A stretch of 64,000 bases of DNA from UBA9655 sp963704475 (lineage in GTDB: Bacteria > Pseudomonadota > Alphaproteobacteria > UBA9655): assembly GCA_963704475.1 (NCBI GenBank), contig OY969900.1, forward strand, positions 1,397,659-1,461,658. Reading direction: 5' to 3'. A program made the translations under genes and the position numbers. The notes under the pieces are model-generated. The model was not told where the DNA came from. It saw only the letters and a list, made by a program, of their open reading frames with translations, and ran no database searches. Positions 45,756-54,285 of the stretch are shown here, one piece after another (within the stretch, counting starts at the first letter, position 1; every line of letters starts with the position of its first letter).

Positions 45756-45849
45756 ACCGCAATGCCCTACTCGTACCAATTTTCTCTTCAGATTTTATGC
45801 GGAGACTTGAGGGAGACGCAAGGGAAAAGTACAACAGACATCGACTGTT

Positions 45850-45887
45850 CCATGAACTGTCGCGCGCCTAATGCGACAGTTCAATGG
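45850..45887. promoter_or_regulatory. Strong isolated hairpin between sugar transferase and icd
   Basis: GAACTGTCGC (45854-45863) and GCGACAGTTC (45873-45882) form a perfect 10-bp stem, extended by CCAT/ATGG across one bulged A. The surrounding 45780-46211 gap shows no credible gene. It could end the icd-side or transferase-side transcript, or be a regulatory RNA element. Confidence 0.5.
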
Positions 45888-46211
45888 TCTGACGACGACC
45901 TTACATGTCTTCTTATTATTTCTGCAATGTTACAGCTCTGACAAAATTGCAAAAACGCCTTGTAACAGATACAGCAACAACACTTCTCGAAGGTCATGGA
46001 GGTCCACGTACCTTTGAGTCTGCTCGAATCATCAAATTCTGGCGGAGACTTTTCTTTGGAAGAAATTGTTTCGGAATGAACTCGCATGTCCGAATTGACA
46101 TCTCTGTAGAGATACTCTTTCGAGCACATATTTTTAAAACTTTAATTGCGTCCCAATGCCTCTTTCCCTACACTTACACCACTAATTCCCATCGCAAAGA
46201 AGGATGAAGCC

Positions 46212-47645
46212 GTGACAAAATCTATTACTCTTATTGAAGGCGATGGCGTTGGGCCTGAGGTTGTAACAGCGGCGCGACGCATTATTGATGCAGTGGGTCT
46301 TGATATTACCTGGGAGGTTGTTGAGGCCGGCTCAAAAGTATTCAAAAAAGGCCTTGCAACTGGTGTGCCGCAGGAAACGATAGCGTCTATTACGCGCACA
46401 AAAACTGTTCTCAAGGGACCGCTTGAAACCCCTGTAGGGTATGGGGAAAAAAGCGCCAACGTAACGCTTCGGGCCTTGTTTGAGACCTATGCCAACACAC
46501 GCCCTGTGCGGCATATTCCAGGGCTTTCTACACCTTTCAAAGACCGCGCCATCGATTTGGTTATTGTCCGCGAAAATGTAGAGGATCTCTATGCGGGAAT
46601 TGAGTACCTCCAAACGCCAACTGTCGCAGAAGCCCTCAAACTCATTACGCGCAAAGGGTCTGAAAAAATTATTCGCTTCGCCTTTGCTCTAGCCCAAGCA
46701 GAAGGGCGCCGCAAGGTTCATTGTGCCACAAAAGCAAATATCTTAAAGTTGACGGAGGGACTCTTTAAGAAAACATTCGAGGAGGTAGCAAAAGACTACC
46801 CCGACATTGAAGCCCATCACATTATTATTGATAACTGCGCACACAAGCTGGTCACACACCCAGAAGACTTTGATGTCATTGTCACAACAAACCTCCAGGG
46901 GGATATCATCAGCGATTTGGGGTCCGGCCTTGTGGGTGGACTTGGTGTAGCTCCTTCCGCGAATATTGGAGATGAGGTTGCCATCTTTGAAGCAGTCCAT
47001 GGCTCAGCCCCTGATATTGCCGGGAAAAATAGTGTCAATCCAACGGCCCTTATTCTTGCCTCTGTTCTCATGCTTAGGCACCTGAATGAATTTACCGCCG
47101 CCCACCGTATTGAACAAGCTCTCCTCTATACCCTCGGCGTCCAAAAAGCGCTTCCCCGAGACCTGGATAAGACATCTCCTCTGACCACCACAGCCTTTAC
47201 TGACATTGTGATTAAAAACTTAGGTCAAACGACAACTTTTTGGCCCCACCAACCCTACAAACCGTTGCAGATGCCGCAGATCCACATTGGGGATGAAAAT
47301 ATCCCCAGAAAAGAGGTAGGAATTGATCTTTACATTGAAAGTACCCTTGATGCTAACACGTTAGGAAAAAGCTTGGAAACACTTGCTCTTTCCTCTCCCT
47401 TTACTTTGAAGATGATCTCCAACCGCGGTGTTCAAGTGTACCCGCAAATTGGGGGACTAACGTCTGACACAGTGGATCATTGGCGCGCAAGATTTTTCCT
47501 TAAAGACAAGAATCACACGATCAAAGATGCGGATATCCTAGAACTTATTCGCAACGTAGGAGAAACCCACCGCTGGATGCATGTTGAAAAGCTGAATGAA
47601 TTTAATGGCGCTCCTTGGTTTACAAAGGCTCAGGGAGAAGAGTAG
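46212..47645 (+). CDS. icd: Isocitrate dehydrogenase (NADP type, long Rickettsia-like form)
   Basis: 477 residues from the GTG at 46212, which has RBS AAGGATG 6-8 nt away (MTKSITLIEGDGVGPEVV); an upstream TTG at 46146 is less likely. It has the isocitrate loop ENVEDLYAGIEY, NLQGDIISDLGSGLVGGLG and AVHGSAPDIAGK. A C-terminal domain of ~130 residues beyond the core matches the ~480-residue form known from Rickettsia. It makes 2-oxoglutarate, the SucAB substrate. Confidence 0.93.
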   Translation: MTKSITLIEGDGVGPEVVTAARRIIDAVGLDITWEVVEAGSKVFKKGLATGVPQETIASITRTKTVLKGPLETPVGYGEKSANVTLRALFETYANTRPVRHIPGLSTPFKDRAIDLVIVRENVEDLYAGIEYLQTPTVAEALKLITRKGSEKIIRFAFALAQAEGRRKVHCATKANILKLTEGLFKKTFEEVAKDYPDIEAHHIIIDNCAHKLVTHPEDFDVIVTTNLQGDIISDLGSGLVGGLGVAPSANIGDEVAIFEAVHGSAPDIAGKNSVNPTALILASVLMLRHLNEFTAAHRIEQALLYTLGVQKALPRDLDKTSPLTTTAFTDIVIKNLGQTTTFWPHQPYKPLQMPQIHIGDENIPRKEVGIDLYIESTLDANTLGKSLETLALSSPFTLKMISNRGVQVYPQIGGLTSDTVDHWRARFFLKDKNHTIKDADILELIRNVGETHRWMHVEKLNEFNGAPWFTKAQGEE

Positions 47646-47672
47646 TCTAGTTGTCAGGGGCAGGTCAGGGTT

Positions 47673-47752
47673 TGTCATCCCGAACCCACAGTGTCATCCT
47701 GAACTTGTTTCAGGACCCCATGACAATGAGATCCCGAAATAAATTCGAGATG
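47673..47752. repeat. Repeat D cluster between icd and SURF1
   Basis: GTCATCCCGAACC, GTCATCCTGAACTTGTTTCAGGA and GATCCCGAAATAAATTCGAGATGAC units in tandem, followed by a repeat C-like CTGACTACCGATCACTGATAAC up to 47790. Confidence 0.7.
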
Positions 47753-47796
47753 ACAACTGAGGAATTACAACTGACTACCGATCACTGATAACTATA

Positions 47797-48477
47797 ATGC
47801 TCCATCCCCGTTCCTTCATTATTTTCTCTCTTATTCTTATCATGGCCTTTATCGGCCTTGGGAGCTGGCAACTTATTCGGAAACAAGAGAAAGAAACCCT
47901 GATTAGCGCCTTGGAAGAGGGACAAAAAAGGCTTCCCGAAGATGTGGACGCGCTTGAGACACCTACTCTGTTTCAGCCCTTGTTTGCGGTTGGTCATTTT
48001 CTGAATCGCCCCCCCTTTTTCTTATCTGCAAAAACATACCAAGGGAAAAGTGGCTTTTACGTTCTCGATATTTTTCAGACACAAGAGGGGAAGTATCTTT
48101 TGGTGCAAAGAGGGTGGTCGCAAACACAAACCGTTTCATCTCCTGTGGGGATCTTAAAAATAGAAGGTATCGCGCGTGTTCCTTCGACGCCCACTGTTTT
48201 TCAGCCTCAAAATACGCCCCCGACCTATTTTTGGATCGACCTCAGTCTCCTTTCAAAAGAAGTGGGGGTTCCACTTCTCCCCTATTACATTGTCACCAAA
48301 ACATCCTATGATCCACATACTTACCCAACCGATCCCGTTCCCATGCCCCGTAATCATCATCTGGAATATGCCATCACGTGGTATTCCCTTGCATTTATCC
48401 TTATGAGTATGCTTTTCTATAAAAATAACCTCTTCAAAAAAAGGAGAAAACGTGACGATTCAACTCGAAACACTTGA
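47797..48477 (+). CDS. SURF1-family cytochrome oxidase assembly protein
   Basis: 226 residues with one membrane helix at each end (~8-25 and ~198-215). The N-terminal LGSWQLIRKQEKE, central LLVQRGW and C-terminal NHHLEYAITWYSLA are SURF1 signatures. It helps insert heme a in cytochrome c oxidase. Its 3' end overlaps the next gene's GTG start by 26 nt. Confidence 0.88.
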   Translation: MLHPRSFIIFSLILIMAFIGLGSWQLIRKQEKETLISALEEGQKRLPEDVDALETPTLFQPLFAVGHFLNRPPFFLSAKTYQGKSGFYVLDIFQTQEGKYLLVQRGWSQTQTVSSPVGILKIEGIARVPSTPTVFQPQNTPPTYFWIDLSLLSKEVGVPLLPYYIVTKTSYDPHTYPTDPVPMPRNHHLEYAITWYSLAFILMSMLFYKNNLFKKRRKRDDSTRNT

Positions 48478-49681
48478 AAATGGACTCCGAGTTATAACGG
48501 ATGACATCCCTGGTATTGCCAGCGCTAGCTTAGGTTTATGGGTAGAAGTAGGCTCTCGCCATGAACCAGCAGAACTTAATGGAATATCTCACTTTCTTGA
48601 GCATATGGCTTTCAAAGGGACGACAACCCGCAGTGCTAAACAAATTGCAGAGGAAATTGAAAATGTGGGGGGCCATTTAAATGCCTACACCTCACGAGAA
48701 AATACGGCCTACCATGCCCGTGTTTTGAAAGAGGACGTGCCCCTTGCCATAGAACTCATTGCCGACATTATTCAAAACTCTACCTTTGAAGAGGCAGAGG
48801 TTGCGCGCGAAAGAAATGTCATTCTTCAAGAAATTGGCCAAGCGTTAGACACACCCGATGACGTTGTTTTTGATCATTTTCAGATGACAGCTTTCCCGAA
48901 TCACCCTTTAGGCCGTCCTATTTTGGGTCCCCCAGATATTGTTCGTAAAATTTCAGGGGAAGATTTAAAAACGTATATGGGGCGGGAATATACAGCGTCT
49001 CGTATGGTTTTTGCAGCAGCGGGCGCCATAAATCATGAGGAAGTTGTTGCGTTAGTTAAAAAGTGTTTTTCAAACCTTCCTCAGCATGAAGTCAAAGGAT
49101 ATGAAAAGGCAACCTATCAAGGAGGGCATTTCTTTGAAAAGAAAGACCTTGAACAAGTCCACATTTTGATAGGGTTTGAGTCTTGCCCTTACGGGCATCC
49201 GGACTATTTCCCGCTGGCTGTTTTTTCAAGCCTTTTAGGGGGAGGAATGTCGTCGCGCCTTTTCCAAGAAGTCCGCGAAAAACGGGGGCTTGTGTATTCT
49301 ATCTCTTCCTTTAATTCTGTCTTCCGAGATGCAGGAATTTTTGGAATCTATGCAGGTACAGGAGAATCGAAAGTTAAGGAGCTCATCCCCACTCTTAAGG
49401 GCGTGTTTGAAGACTTTTCAAAAACACTCCAAGACTCAGAAATTGAGCGTAGCAGAGCCCAATTTAAAGCAGGGCTTCTCATGGGCCTAGAGAAAACCTC
49501 TGCACGCTGTGAACAACTTGCACAACACATGCTCATTTATAACCGCCCCATTCCTTATCAAGAAATCATTGATAAGGTGAACGCGGTGACACGTGAGGAT
49601 CTTATTTCCATTTCCCAACGCTTGATGATACGAAAGACAACGTTTGCAAGCATAGGGCCGGGAGAAGAGGCGAGGTGGTGA
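48452..49681 (+). CDS. M16-family zinc peptidase (processing-peptidase-like)
   Basis: 409 residues, GTG start with RBS AAAGGAG. The inverted zinc motif HFLEH is at residues 47-51, with the second Glu in ERNVILQEI further on. The C-terminal half has GGGMSSRLFQEVREKRGLVYSISSF, the substrate-binding Arg/Tyr pair. Bacterial members are relatives of mitochondrial processing peptidase beta. It is tail-to-tail with rplL. Confidence 0.93.
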   Translation: MTIQLETLENGLRVITDDIPGIASASLGLWVEVGSRHEPAELNGISHFLEHMAFKGTTTRSAKQIAEEIENVGGHLNAYTSRENTAYHARVLKEDVPLAIELIADIIQNSTFEEAEVARERNVILQEIGQALDTPDDVVFDHFQMTAFPNHPLGRPILGPPDIVRKISGEDLKTYMGREYTASRMVFAAAGAINHEEVVALVKKCFSNLPQHEVKGYEKATYQGGHFFEKKDLEQVHILIGFESCPYGHPDYFPLAVFSSLLGGGMSSRLFQEVREKRGLVYSISSFNSVFRDAGIFGIYAGTGESKVKELIPTLKGVFEDFSKTLQDSEIERSRAQFKAGLLMGLEKTSARCEQLAQHMLIYNRPIPYQEIIDKVNAVTREDLISISQRLMIRKTTFASIGPGEEARW

Positions 49682-49688
49682 TTATAAT

Positions 49689-49880
49689 TTACCTCTCCCC
49701 TTGTGGGAGAGGTCGTCCCCGAAGGGGGCGGGTGAGGGGGGGTATGAAGGAACACTGATGATGCAGCGCACAGGGTCTTAAAAAATGGATTTGCAGTTGT
49801 GTGTTTTTAGAATAAGGATGTATTAATTTAGATATCCCTCACCCGCCGCGTTGCGGCGACCTCTCCCACAAGGGGAGAGG
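49689..49880. repeat. Repeat B inverted pair between the M16 gene and rplL
   Basis: Arm 1 (49690-49740, ACCTCTCCCCTTGTGGGAGA..) and arm 2 (49838-49880, CCTCACCCGCCGCGTTGCGG..) are inverted copies with a ~97-nt unrelated spacer. It occupies the place where rpoB would normally follow rplL. Confidence 0.88.
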
Positions 49881-49900
49881 CATTCATCATCACAAGGGGT

Positions 49901-49920
49901 GGTGAATTTTGCAATTCACC
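49901..49920 (-). terminator. Hairpin just after rplL
   Basis: GGTGAATT / AATTCACC with a 4-nt loop, 7 nt downstream of the rplL stop on the minus strand. No T-run follows, so termination is only presumed. Confidence 0.45.
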
Positions 49921-49926
49921 CTATAC

Positions 49927-50307
49927 CTACTTCAATTCAACCTTTGCTCCAACAGCTTCAAGCTTTTTCTTGATTTCTTCAGCTTCAGCCTTTGGTGTAG
50001 CGTCTTTCAATGTCTTTGGCGCCCCTTCAACAAGATCTTTCGCTTCTTTGAGGCCAAGTCCTGTGATTGTCCGAACTTCTTTAATTACTTCAATTTTCTT
50101 ATCTCCAGCAGAAGCTAAGATAACCTCAAATTCTGTTTTCTCCTCGGCAGGAGCTGCATCTGCCGCTGCTCCGGCAACCGCTGCTACTGCAACAGGAGCC
50201 GCAGCGCTTACGCCCCACTTTTCCTCAAGCATTTTGGAAAGCTCTGCCGCTTGCATCACGGTGAGTTCAGAGAGTTGTTCTACGATTTTTTCAAGATTTG
50301 CAGCCAT
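49927..50307 (-). CDS. rplL: 50S ribosomal protein L7/L12
   Basis: 126 residues. An N-terminal dimerisation helix (LEKIVEQLSELTVMQAAELS), an Ala-rich hinge (~35-52) and the C-terminal domain EFEVILASAGDKKIEVIKEV are intact. It forms the ribosomal stalk with L10 encoded upstream. Confidence 0.97.
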   Translation of the reverse strand: MAANLEKIVEQLSELTVMQAAELSKMLEEKWGVSAAAPVAVAAVAGAAADAAPAEEKTEFEVILASAGDKKIEVIKEVRTITGLGLKEAKDLVEGAPKTLKDATPKAEAEEIKKKLEAVGAKVELK

Positions 50308-50343
50308 GGTAAGTTACTCCTTTGTTAAATGTTGTTAAGTTGA

Positions 50344-50853
50344 TTAGCCTTTTTGGCCATAGGCGGAAATGACACGTGCCACTTGGCCAGCTGGCGCCTT
50401 CAAAACGCTCGCAATACGTGTTGCTGGTGCTAAGAAAACACCTATAATCTTTGCGCGCAAGACGTCCAAAGAAGGAAGCTTTGCGAGAGCATCGATTTCT
50501 TTAGGAGTTAACAGCTTCCCATCCAGGACGCCTCCCATGATTTTTAATTTCTCATTAGTGTTAGCAAAAGTCGTCGTCACCTTTGCTGCTGCCACAGGAT
50601 CTTTTGAATATGCAAGGGCTGTAGGGCCTTTGAGCATATCATACAGGCTTTCACTGGGAGTTCCGGTAACACTCAAGCGTATGAGTGTATTTTTGGCAAC
50701 TTTATAGTGAGCTCCTGCATCCCGCATTTGACGCCTTAGGTCAGAAACTTCTGCCACCGTAAGGCCGGTTTGTTGAGCTACAATGACGAGGTTTGCCTCA
50801 GTTAGACCTTGCCGCATTGAGGCTACAAGTTGCTCTTTTTCATTCCGATCCAT
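50344..50853 (-). CDS. rplJ: 50S ribosomal protein L10
   Basis: 169 residues. It begins MDRNEKEQLVASMRQGL, with the RNA-binding part VSDLRRQMRDAGAHYKVAKN and a C-terminal L12-binding helix. It is 36 nt upstream of rplL, as in the usual rplJL operon. Confidence 0.97.
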   Translation of the reverse strand: MDRNEKEQLVASMRQGLTEANLVIVAQQTGLTVAEVSDLRRQMRDAGAHYKVAKNTLIRLSVTGTPSESLYDMLKGPTALAYSKDPVAAAKVTTTFANTNEKLKIMGGVLDGKLLTPKEIDALAKLPSLDVLRAKIIGVFLAPATRIASVLKAPAGQVARVISAYGQKG

Positions 50854-51193
50854 AAGGTCACGTCTCCAATTGTTAGAGTGTAATTAGTGATTAGACGTTA
50901 GAGATTAGAAAATTCTAATGACTAATATCTAATTCAGGGGATGGCAAATTGGGAAAGTAACTTTGCAATTTGTTCTCCTCTCTATGTAAGGGGCTATGTT
51001 AACATAACCTTTAAACGTCTGGCGTAAAGCCTACAGTCCTTACAGTCTTTGACAGGTTGAGAGAGGGGTTCCCCTCTCCTAATCTTTTGCTTATCTGTAC
51101 TGTGAAACGTTTCTTAGATTTAAGGCGCTTCACAGTCTGAGTTGCTTACATATTAATATACGCCCGTTGAGGCGGTGTCAAATTGTTTTAATC
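50854..51193 (-). promoter_or_regulatory. rplA-rplJ gap: probable L10 leader
   Basis: 340 nt without a gene, containing the hairpin GAGAGGGG-TT-CCCCTCTC (51060-51078), an AAACG..CTTCACAG region with CTGTGAA repeated near 51100 and 51128, and a repeat C-type ATTAGTGATTAGACG..CTAATGACTAATATC at ~50884-50933. Bacteria commonly autoregulate rplJL through an L10/L12 binding site here; the specific kink-turn could not be confirmed by eye. Confidence 0.45.
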
Positions 51194-51877
51194 CTACAAA
51201 TCCCCAATATCCACACACACGCTGGGGCCCATGGTGGAGGAAAGAGATATCTTCTTCACAAACGATCCCTTTACACCCGTTGGCTTAGCTTTCAAAATAG
51301 CATCCACAAAAGAGCGGATATTTTTTTCAATATTTTCTGCAGAAAAGCTTGCCTTGCCGACGCCAGCGTGAACAATACCCGCCTTATCAGCCCGATATTC
51401 CACTTGCCCTCCCTTCGCCGCTTTAATAGCTTCCGCTACATCCATCGTGACAGTCCCTAATTTGGGATTAGGCATCAACCCTCGCGGCCCTAAGACCCGC
51501 GCCAACTTTCCAAGGAGGCCCATCATGTCAGGAGTTGCAATACACCGATCAAAATTGAGTTCCCCTGCTTGAACCTTTTCTGCTAAATCTTCATCTCCTA
51601 CGAGCTCAGCGCCTGCTTTACGGGCTTCTTCAGCTTTGGGGCCCTTAGCGAACACAGCCACGCGAAGAGTTTTTCCTGTCCCTGCGGGAAGCTGGGTTAC
51701 TCCTCGAATATTTTGATCCGATTTTCGCGCATCAATGTTTAGATTCATTGAGATTTCAATCGTCTCATCGAACTTAGCTGTTGCGCGCTCTTTAATAATC
51801 CGAACGGCCTCTTTGACTGGGCAAGAGGAGAGAGCCTCAAGACCTTCATAAGCTTTGCGTATACGTTTTCCTGTCAT
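51194..51877 (-). CDS. rplA: 50S ribosomal protein L1
   Basis: 227 residues from the ATG at 51877 (MTGKRIRKAYEGL; RBS GTGGAG in the rplK end). It shows the L1 blocks DARKSDQNIRGVTQLPAGTG, RVLGPRGLMPNPKLGTVT and VEYRADKAGIVHAGVGK. It follows rplK after 4 nt. Confidence 0.97.
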   Translation of the reverse strand: MTGKRIRKAYEGLEALSSCPVKEAVRIIKERATAKFDETIEISMNLNIDARKSDQNIRGVTQLPAGTGKTLRVAVFAKGPKAEEARKAGAELVGDEDLAEKVQAGELNFDRCIATPDMMGLLGKLARVLGPRGLMPNPKLGTVTMDVAEAIKAAKGGQVEYRADKAGIVHAGVGKASFSAENIEKNIRSFVDAILKAKPTGVKGSFVKKISLSSTMGPSVCVDIGDL

Positions 51878-51881
51878 AACT

Positions 51882-52310
51882 TTACTCCACAACCTCAATA
51901 CCCATTGACCGCGCTGACCCCTTAATCATTTGAGAAGCCGCTTCAATGTCGTTTGCATTTAGATCTACCATTTTGGTCTTTGCAATATCGTGCACCTGAG
52001 CCATCGTTACTTTACCAACATATCCAGCACCCGGTGTCGTTGACCCCTTGGCAAGCCCTGCTGCTTTTTTCAAAAAATAACTGACAGGGGGCGTCTTGCT
52101 AATAAAGCTAAACGTCCGGTCTGCGTACGCTGTGATTACCACAGGAATCGGCATCCCGGGTTCCATATTCTGAGTCTGGGCATTAAATGCCTTACAGAAT
52201 TCCATAATATTAAGCCCTCTCTGACCCAAAGCAGGGCCTACGGGAGGGGAAGGGTTCGCTTTTCCTGCAGGAATCTGCAGCTTAATGTAACCTACAATTT
52301 TCTTTGCCAT
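51882..52310 (-). CDS. rplK: 50S ribosomal protein L11
   Basis: 142 residues. The N-terminal GYIKLQIPAGKANPSPPVGP and ALGQRGLNIMEFCKAFN are standard, and the C-terminal rRNA-binding domain ends GSARSMGIEVVE. First gene of rplKA downstream of nusG. Confidence 0.97.
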   Translation of the reverse strand: MAKKIVGYIKLQIPAGKANPSPPVGPALGQRGLNIMEFCKAFNAQTQNMEPGMPIPVVITAYADRTFSFISKTPPVSYFLKKAAGLAKGSTTPGAGYVGKVTMAQVHDIAKTKMVDLNANDIEAASQMIKGSARSMGIEVVE

Positions 52311-52323
52311 TTTACTCCTCTTT

Positions 52324-52432
52324 AGTAATCAGTGCTCAGTTGTGAGTAATCAGTTAATATGAATCATGCATATCTTCAAGGACTTTACCTTACTGACGAC
52401 CGACTACTGATTACTGACCACTAGCTATTGTT
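52324..52432. repeat. Repeat C cluster between nusG and rplK
   Basis: AGTAATCAGTGCTCAG and GAGTAATCAGT on one side and ACTGATTACTGACCACT on the other form inverted arms ~60-80 nt apart in the 114-bp gap. Confidence 0.65.
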
Positions 52433-52961
52433 TCTCCACTTGAACGAAATCTAAATCTATTGGGGTAGATCTTCCGAAAATAGAAACAGAAACTTTTAAG
52501 CGCTGTTTATCTTCGTCCACTTCTTCCACAATTCCTGAAAATGAACTAAATGGCCCTTCACTCACACGGACGGACTCACCAATTTCAAACGTTACCGTTG
52601 ATTTCGGTTTTTCAATTCCTTCTTGGACTTGGGCTAGAATTCTGTCCACTTCCCCTTGAGTAATAGGCACAGGCTTTCCCCGCGCCCCTAAAAAGCCAGA
52701 TACTTTTGGCACGTGGCGTACAAAGTGCCAAACCTCATCTGTCAGGTGCATTTTAATGAGAAGATACCCTGGAAAAAATTGCCGCTCAGAGGTGACTTTC
52801 GCCCCTTTTTTAATTTCCACAATTTCTTCGGTGGGCACCAAAACCATTTCGATTTGATCGTTAAGACCCTTTTTTTCCGCTTGTTCGCGGATATACTCTG
52901 CAACCTTTTTTTCAAATCCTGCATAGACATTCACAACATACCAACGGAAGATTTCAGTCAT
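52425..52961 (-). CDS. nusG: Transcription termination/antitermination protein NusG
   Basis: 178 residues. The NGN domain (WYVVNVYAGFEKKVAEYI, FFPGYLLIKMHL) and KOW motif (VRVSEGPFSSFSGIVEEVDE) are complete. It couples RNA polymerase to Rho and ribosomes. It lies 3 nt after secE. Confidence 0.96.
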   Translation of the reverse strand: MTEIFRWYVVNVYAGFEKKVAEYIREQAEKKGLNDQIEMVLVPTEEIVEIKKGAKVTSERQFFPGYLLIKMHLTDEVWHFVRHVPKVSGFLGARGKPVPITQGEVDRILAQVQEGIEKPKSTVTFEIGESVRVSEGPFSSFSGIVEEVDEDKQRLKVSVSIFGRSTPIDLDFVQVEKQ

Positions 52962-52964
52962 GGT

Positions 52965-53162
52965 TTATGCTCTCAGTCCTAAAATTAATGATACTCCCCA
53001 GGAAAGGCTACGGTCTACCACCAAAAAGAAGATGGCACAAATAAATACCATTATAAATACCATAATGGTGGTGACAATTGTTTCCTTCTGTGTTGGCCAG
53101 GTAACTTTGTTTATTTCCTGACGCACTTGGCGAATAAATTCAAAAGGCGATGTTTTAACCAT
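52965..53162 (-). CDS. secE: Preprotein translocase subunit SecE
   Basis: 65 residues, the short single-helix form. It has the amphipathic FIRQVRQEINKVTWPTQKET followed by one membrane segment (~28-60). Part of the SecYEG channel. Usually tRNA-Trp lies just upstream on the same strand; here only a tRNA-like remnant does. Confidence 0.94.
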   Translation of the reverse strand: MVKTSPFEFIRQVRQEINKVTWPTQKETIVTTIMVFIMVFICAIFFLVVDRSLSWGVSLILGLRA

Positions 53163-53243
53163 AGGTGTTTTCCAGATTTATTTCCCTCTTTCTTAACAGG
53201 GTTTGAGGAGAAATACAAATATTTTAAGAGAGCGGCACAATCT

Positions 53244-53293
53244 TGGCAGGAGTGAAGGGACTCGCCCCCCCAACTTCCGGTTTTCAAGACCCG
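53244..53293 (-). pseudogene. tRNA 3'-half remnant (tRNA-Trp-like)
   Basis: Read on the minus strand, the sequence ends GCGAGTCCCTTCACTCCTGCCA-like and aligns with the anticodon-stem 3' side, variable loop, T-arm and acceptor of the intact tRNA-Trp at 53693-53769 with few differences. The loop reads CTTGAAA. No matching 5' half (acceptor, D-arm) is found upstream, so it cannot fold as a tRNA. It sits where alphaproteobacteria normally carry tRNA-Trp before secE. Confidence 0.65.
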
Positions 53294-53554
53294 CAAAATA
53301 TTTAATGGGTCGTGACCAATAATAAAATATATCAATTAAACCAATCAATTGTGTGCTTACCCTTATTGCCACTGATGCAGATTTGTTAGCATTTTTTATC
53401 TCCACCTGTCCCATGAGTGTCCCTTGACTACTGCTCTATATTAATTGATTGCAAGTTGGTACAATTAATCGTATTGAATCACCCTGACTGAACCCGCACA
53501 CTCCAAAAAAACTTTTTGCAAGGTAGAGGAAAATGTGTATAAGGATTTTAGAAC

Positions 53555-53630
<76 letters not shown>

Positions 53631-53633
53631 GAG

Positions 53634-53690
53634 TAGTAATTAGTGAGTAGAAAATTCTAATTACTAATTACTAAACACTAATTACTATCT
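53634..53690. repeat. Repeat C-like AT-rich inverted repeat between the two tRNAs
   Basis: AGTAGTAATTAGTGAGTAG and CTAATTACTAATTACTA arms with an AAAATT centre fill the gap between tRNA-Gly and tRNA-Trp. Confidence 0.55.
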
Positions 53691-53692
53691 AC

Positions 53693-53769
53693 AGGAGTGT
53701 AGCTCAACTGGCTAGAGCACCGGTCTCCAAAACCGGGGGTTGGGGGTTCGAGTCCCTCCACTCCTGCCA
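53693..53769 (+). tRNA. tRNA-Trp (anticodon CCA)
   Basis: 77 nt. Acceptor AGGAGTG / CACTCCT, anticodon stem CCGGT/ACCGG with loop CTCCAAA, T-loop GGTTCGAGTCC and encoded CCA. It points away from secE, the reverse of the usual tRNA-Trp-secE arrangement. Confidence 0.97.
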
Positions 53770-53914
53770 ATGAAATCAACGATTTTTGAAAAACACTCTT
53801 TTCATCGCGGGACACTCATGGGACACTAGAGGGCAATGATATAGCGTACTACATGAAGTGCGTTCTCAGTCTTGCGAAAGAACATGGACTGATTCCTAAG
53901 GTTCAAAAGATCCT

Positions 53915-54285
53915 ATGCAGACTTTTGCAGCCACTTATCCCGATTATGAATTTACGCAGGCGGGGCCTGCGCAAATTACATGGTATCATAACCAAACTAT
54001 TCTTGATAAGGTCTCGGACCCAACCCAACGCGCTTGGTATATTAAAAAAACTATTGAGAATGGTTGGTCTAGAAATGTGCTTGCCCTTCAGATAGACAGC
54101 CACCTCTACGATCGAGAAGGAAAGGCGATAACCAATTTTCAAGTACGCTCCCTTCAAACACGTCAGATTTATCCCAAAGCCTCTTTAAGAGTGAATATAA
54201 TCTTGAGTTTTTAGATATTAGCGAAACTCTTCATGAGCGTCAGCTTGAGGATAAGCTTATAGAGAGCATCCGTGATTTTCTCTTA
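53915..54285 (+). pseudogene. DUF1016/YhcG-type PDDEXK nuclease gene, fragment
   Basis: The frame from 53915 encodes ATYPDYEFTQAGPAQITWYH and YIKKTIENGWSRNVLALQI, the DUF1016 N-terminal hallmark. After a one-base shift near 54140 the family sequence continues (LFKSEYNLEFLDI, HERQLEDKLIESIRDFLL) and is then cut by the IS630 element at 54286. The N-terminal part and the nuclease core are missing. These proteins are often linked to mobile elements and restriction systems. Clearly non-functional here. Confidence 0.8.

Noticed and set aside
45881..46207. ORFs in both strands between the sugar transferase and icd
   Set aside because: No RBS, atypical composition, and overlap with the hairpin and the icd start region.
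53244..53293. Minus-strand tRNA-Ser(TGA) or selenocysteine-type tRNA
   Set aside because: The anticodon-loop-like CTTGAAA is present but no 5' acceptor or D-arm can be paired upstream and no long variable arm exists.
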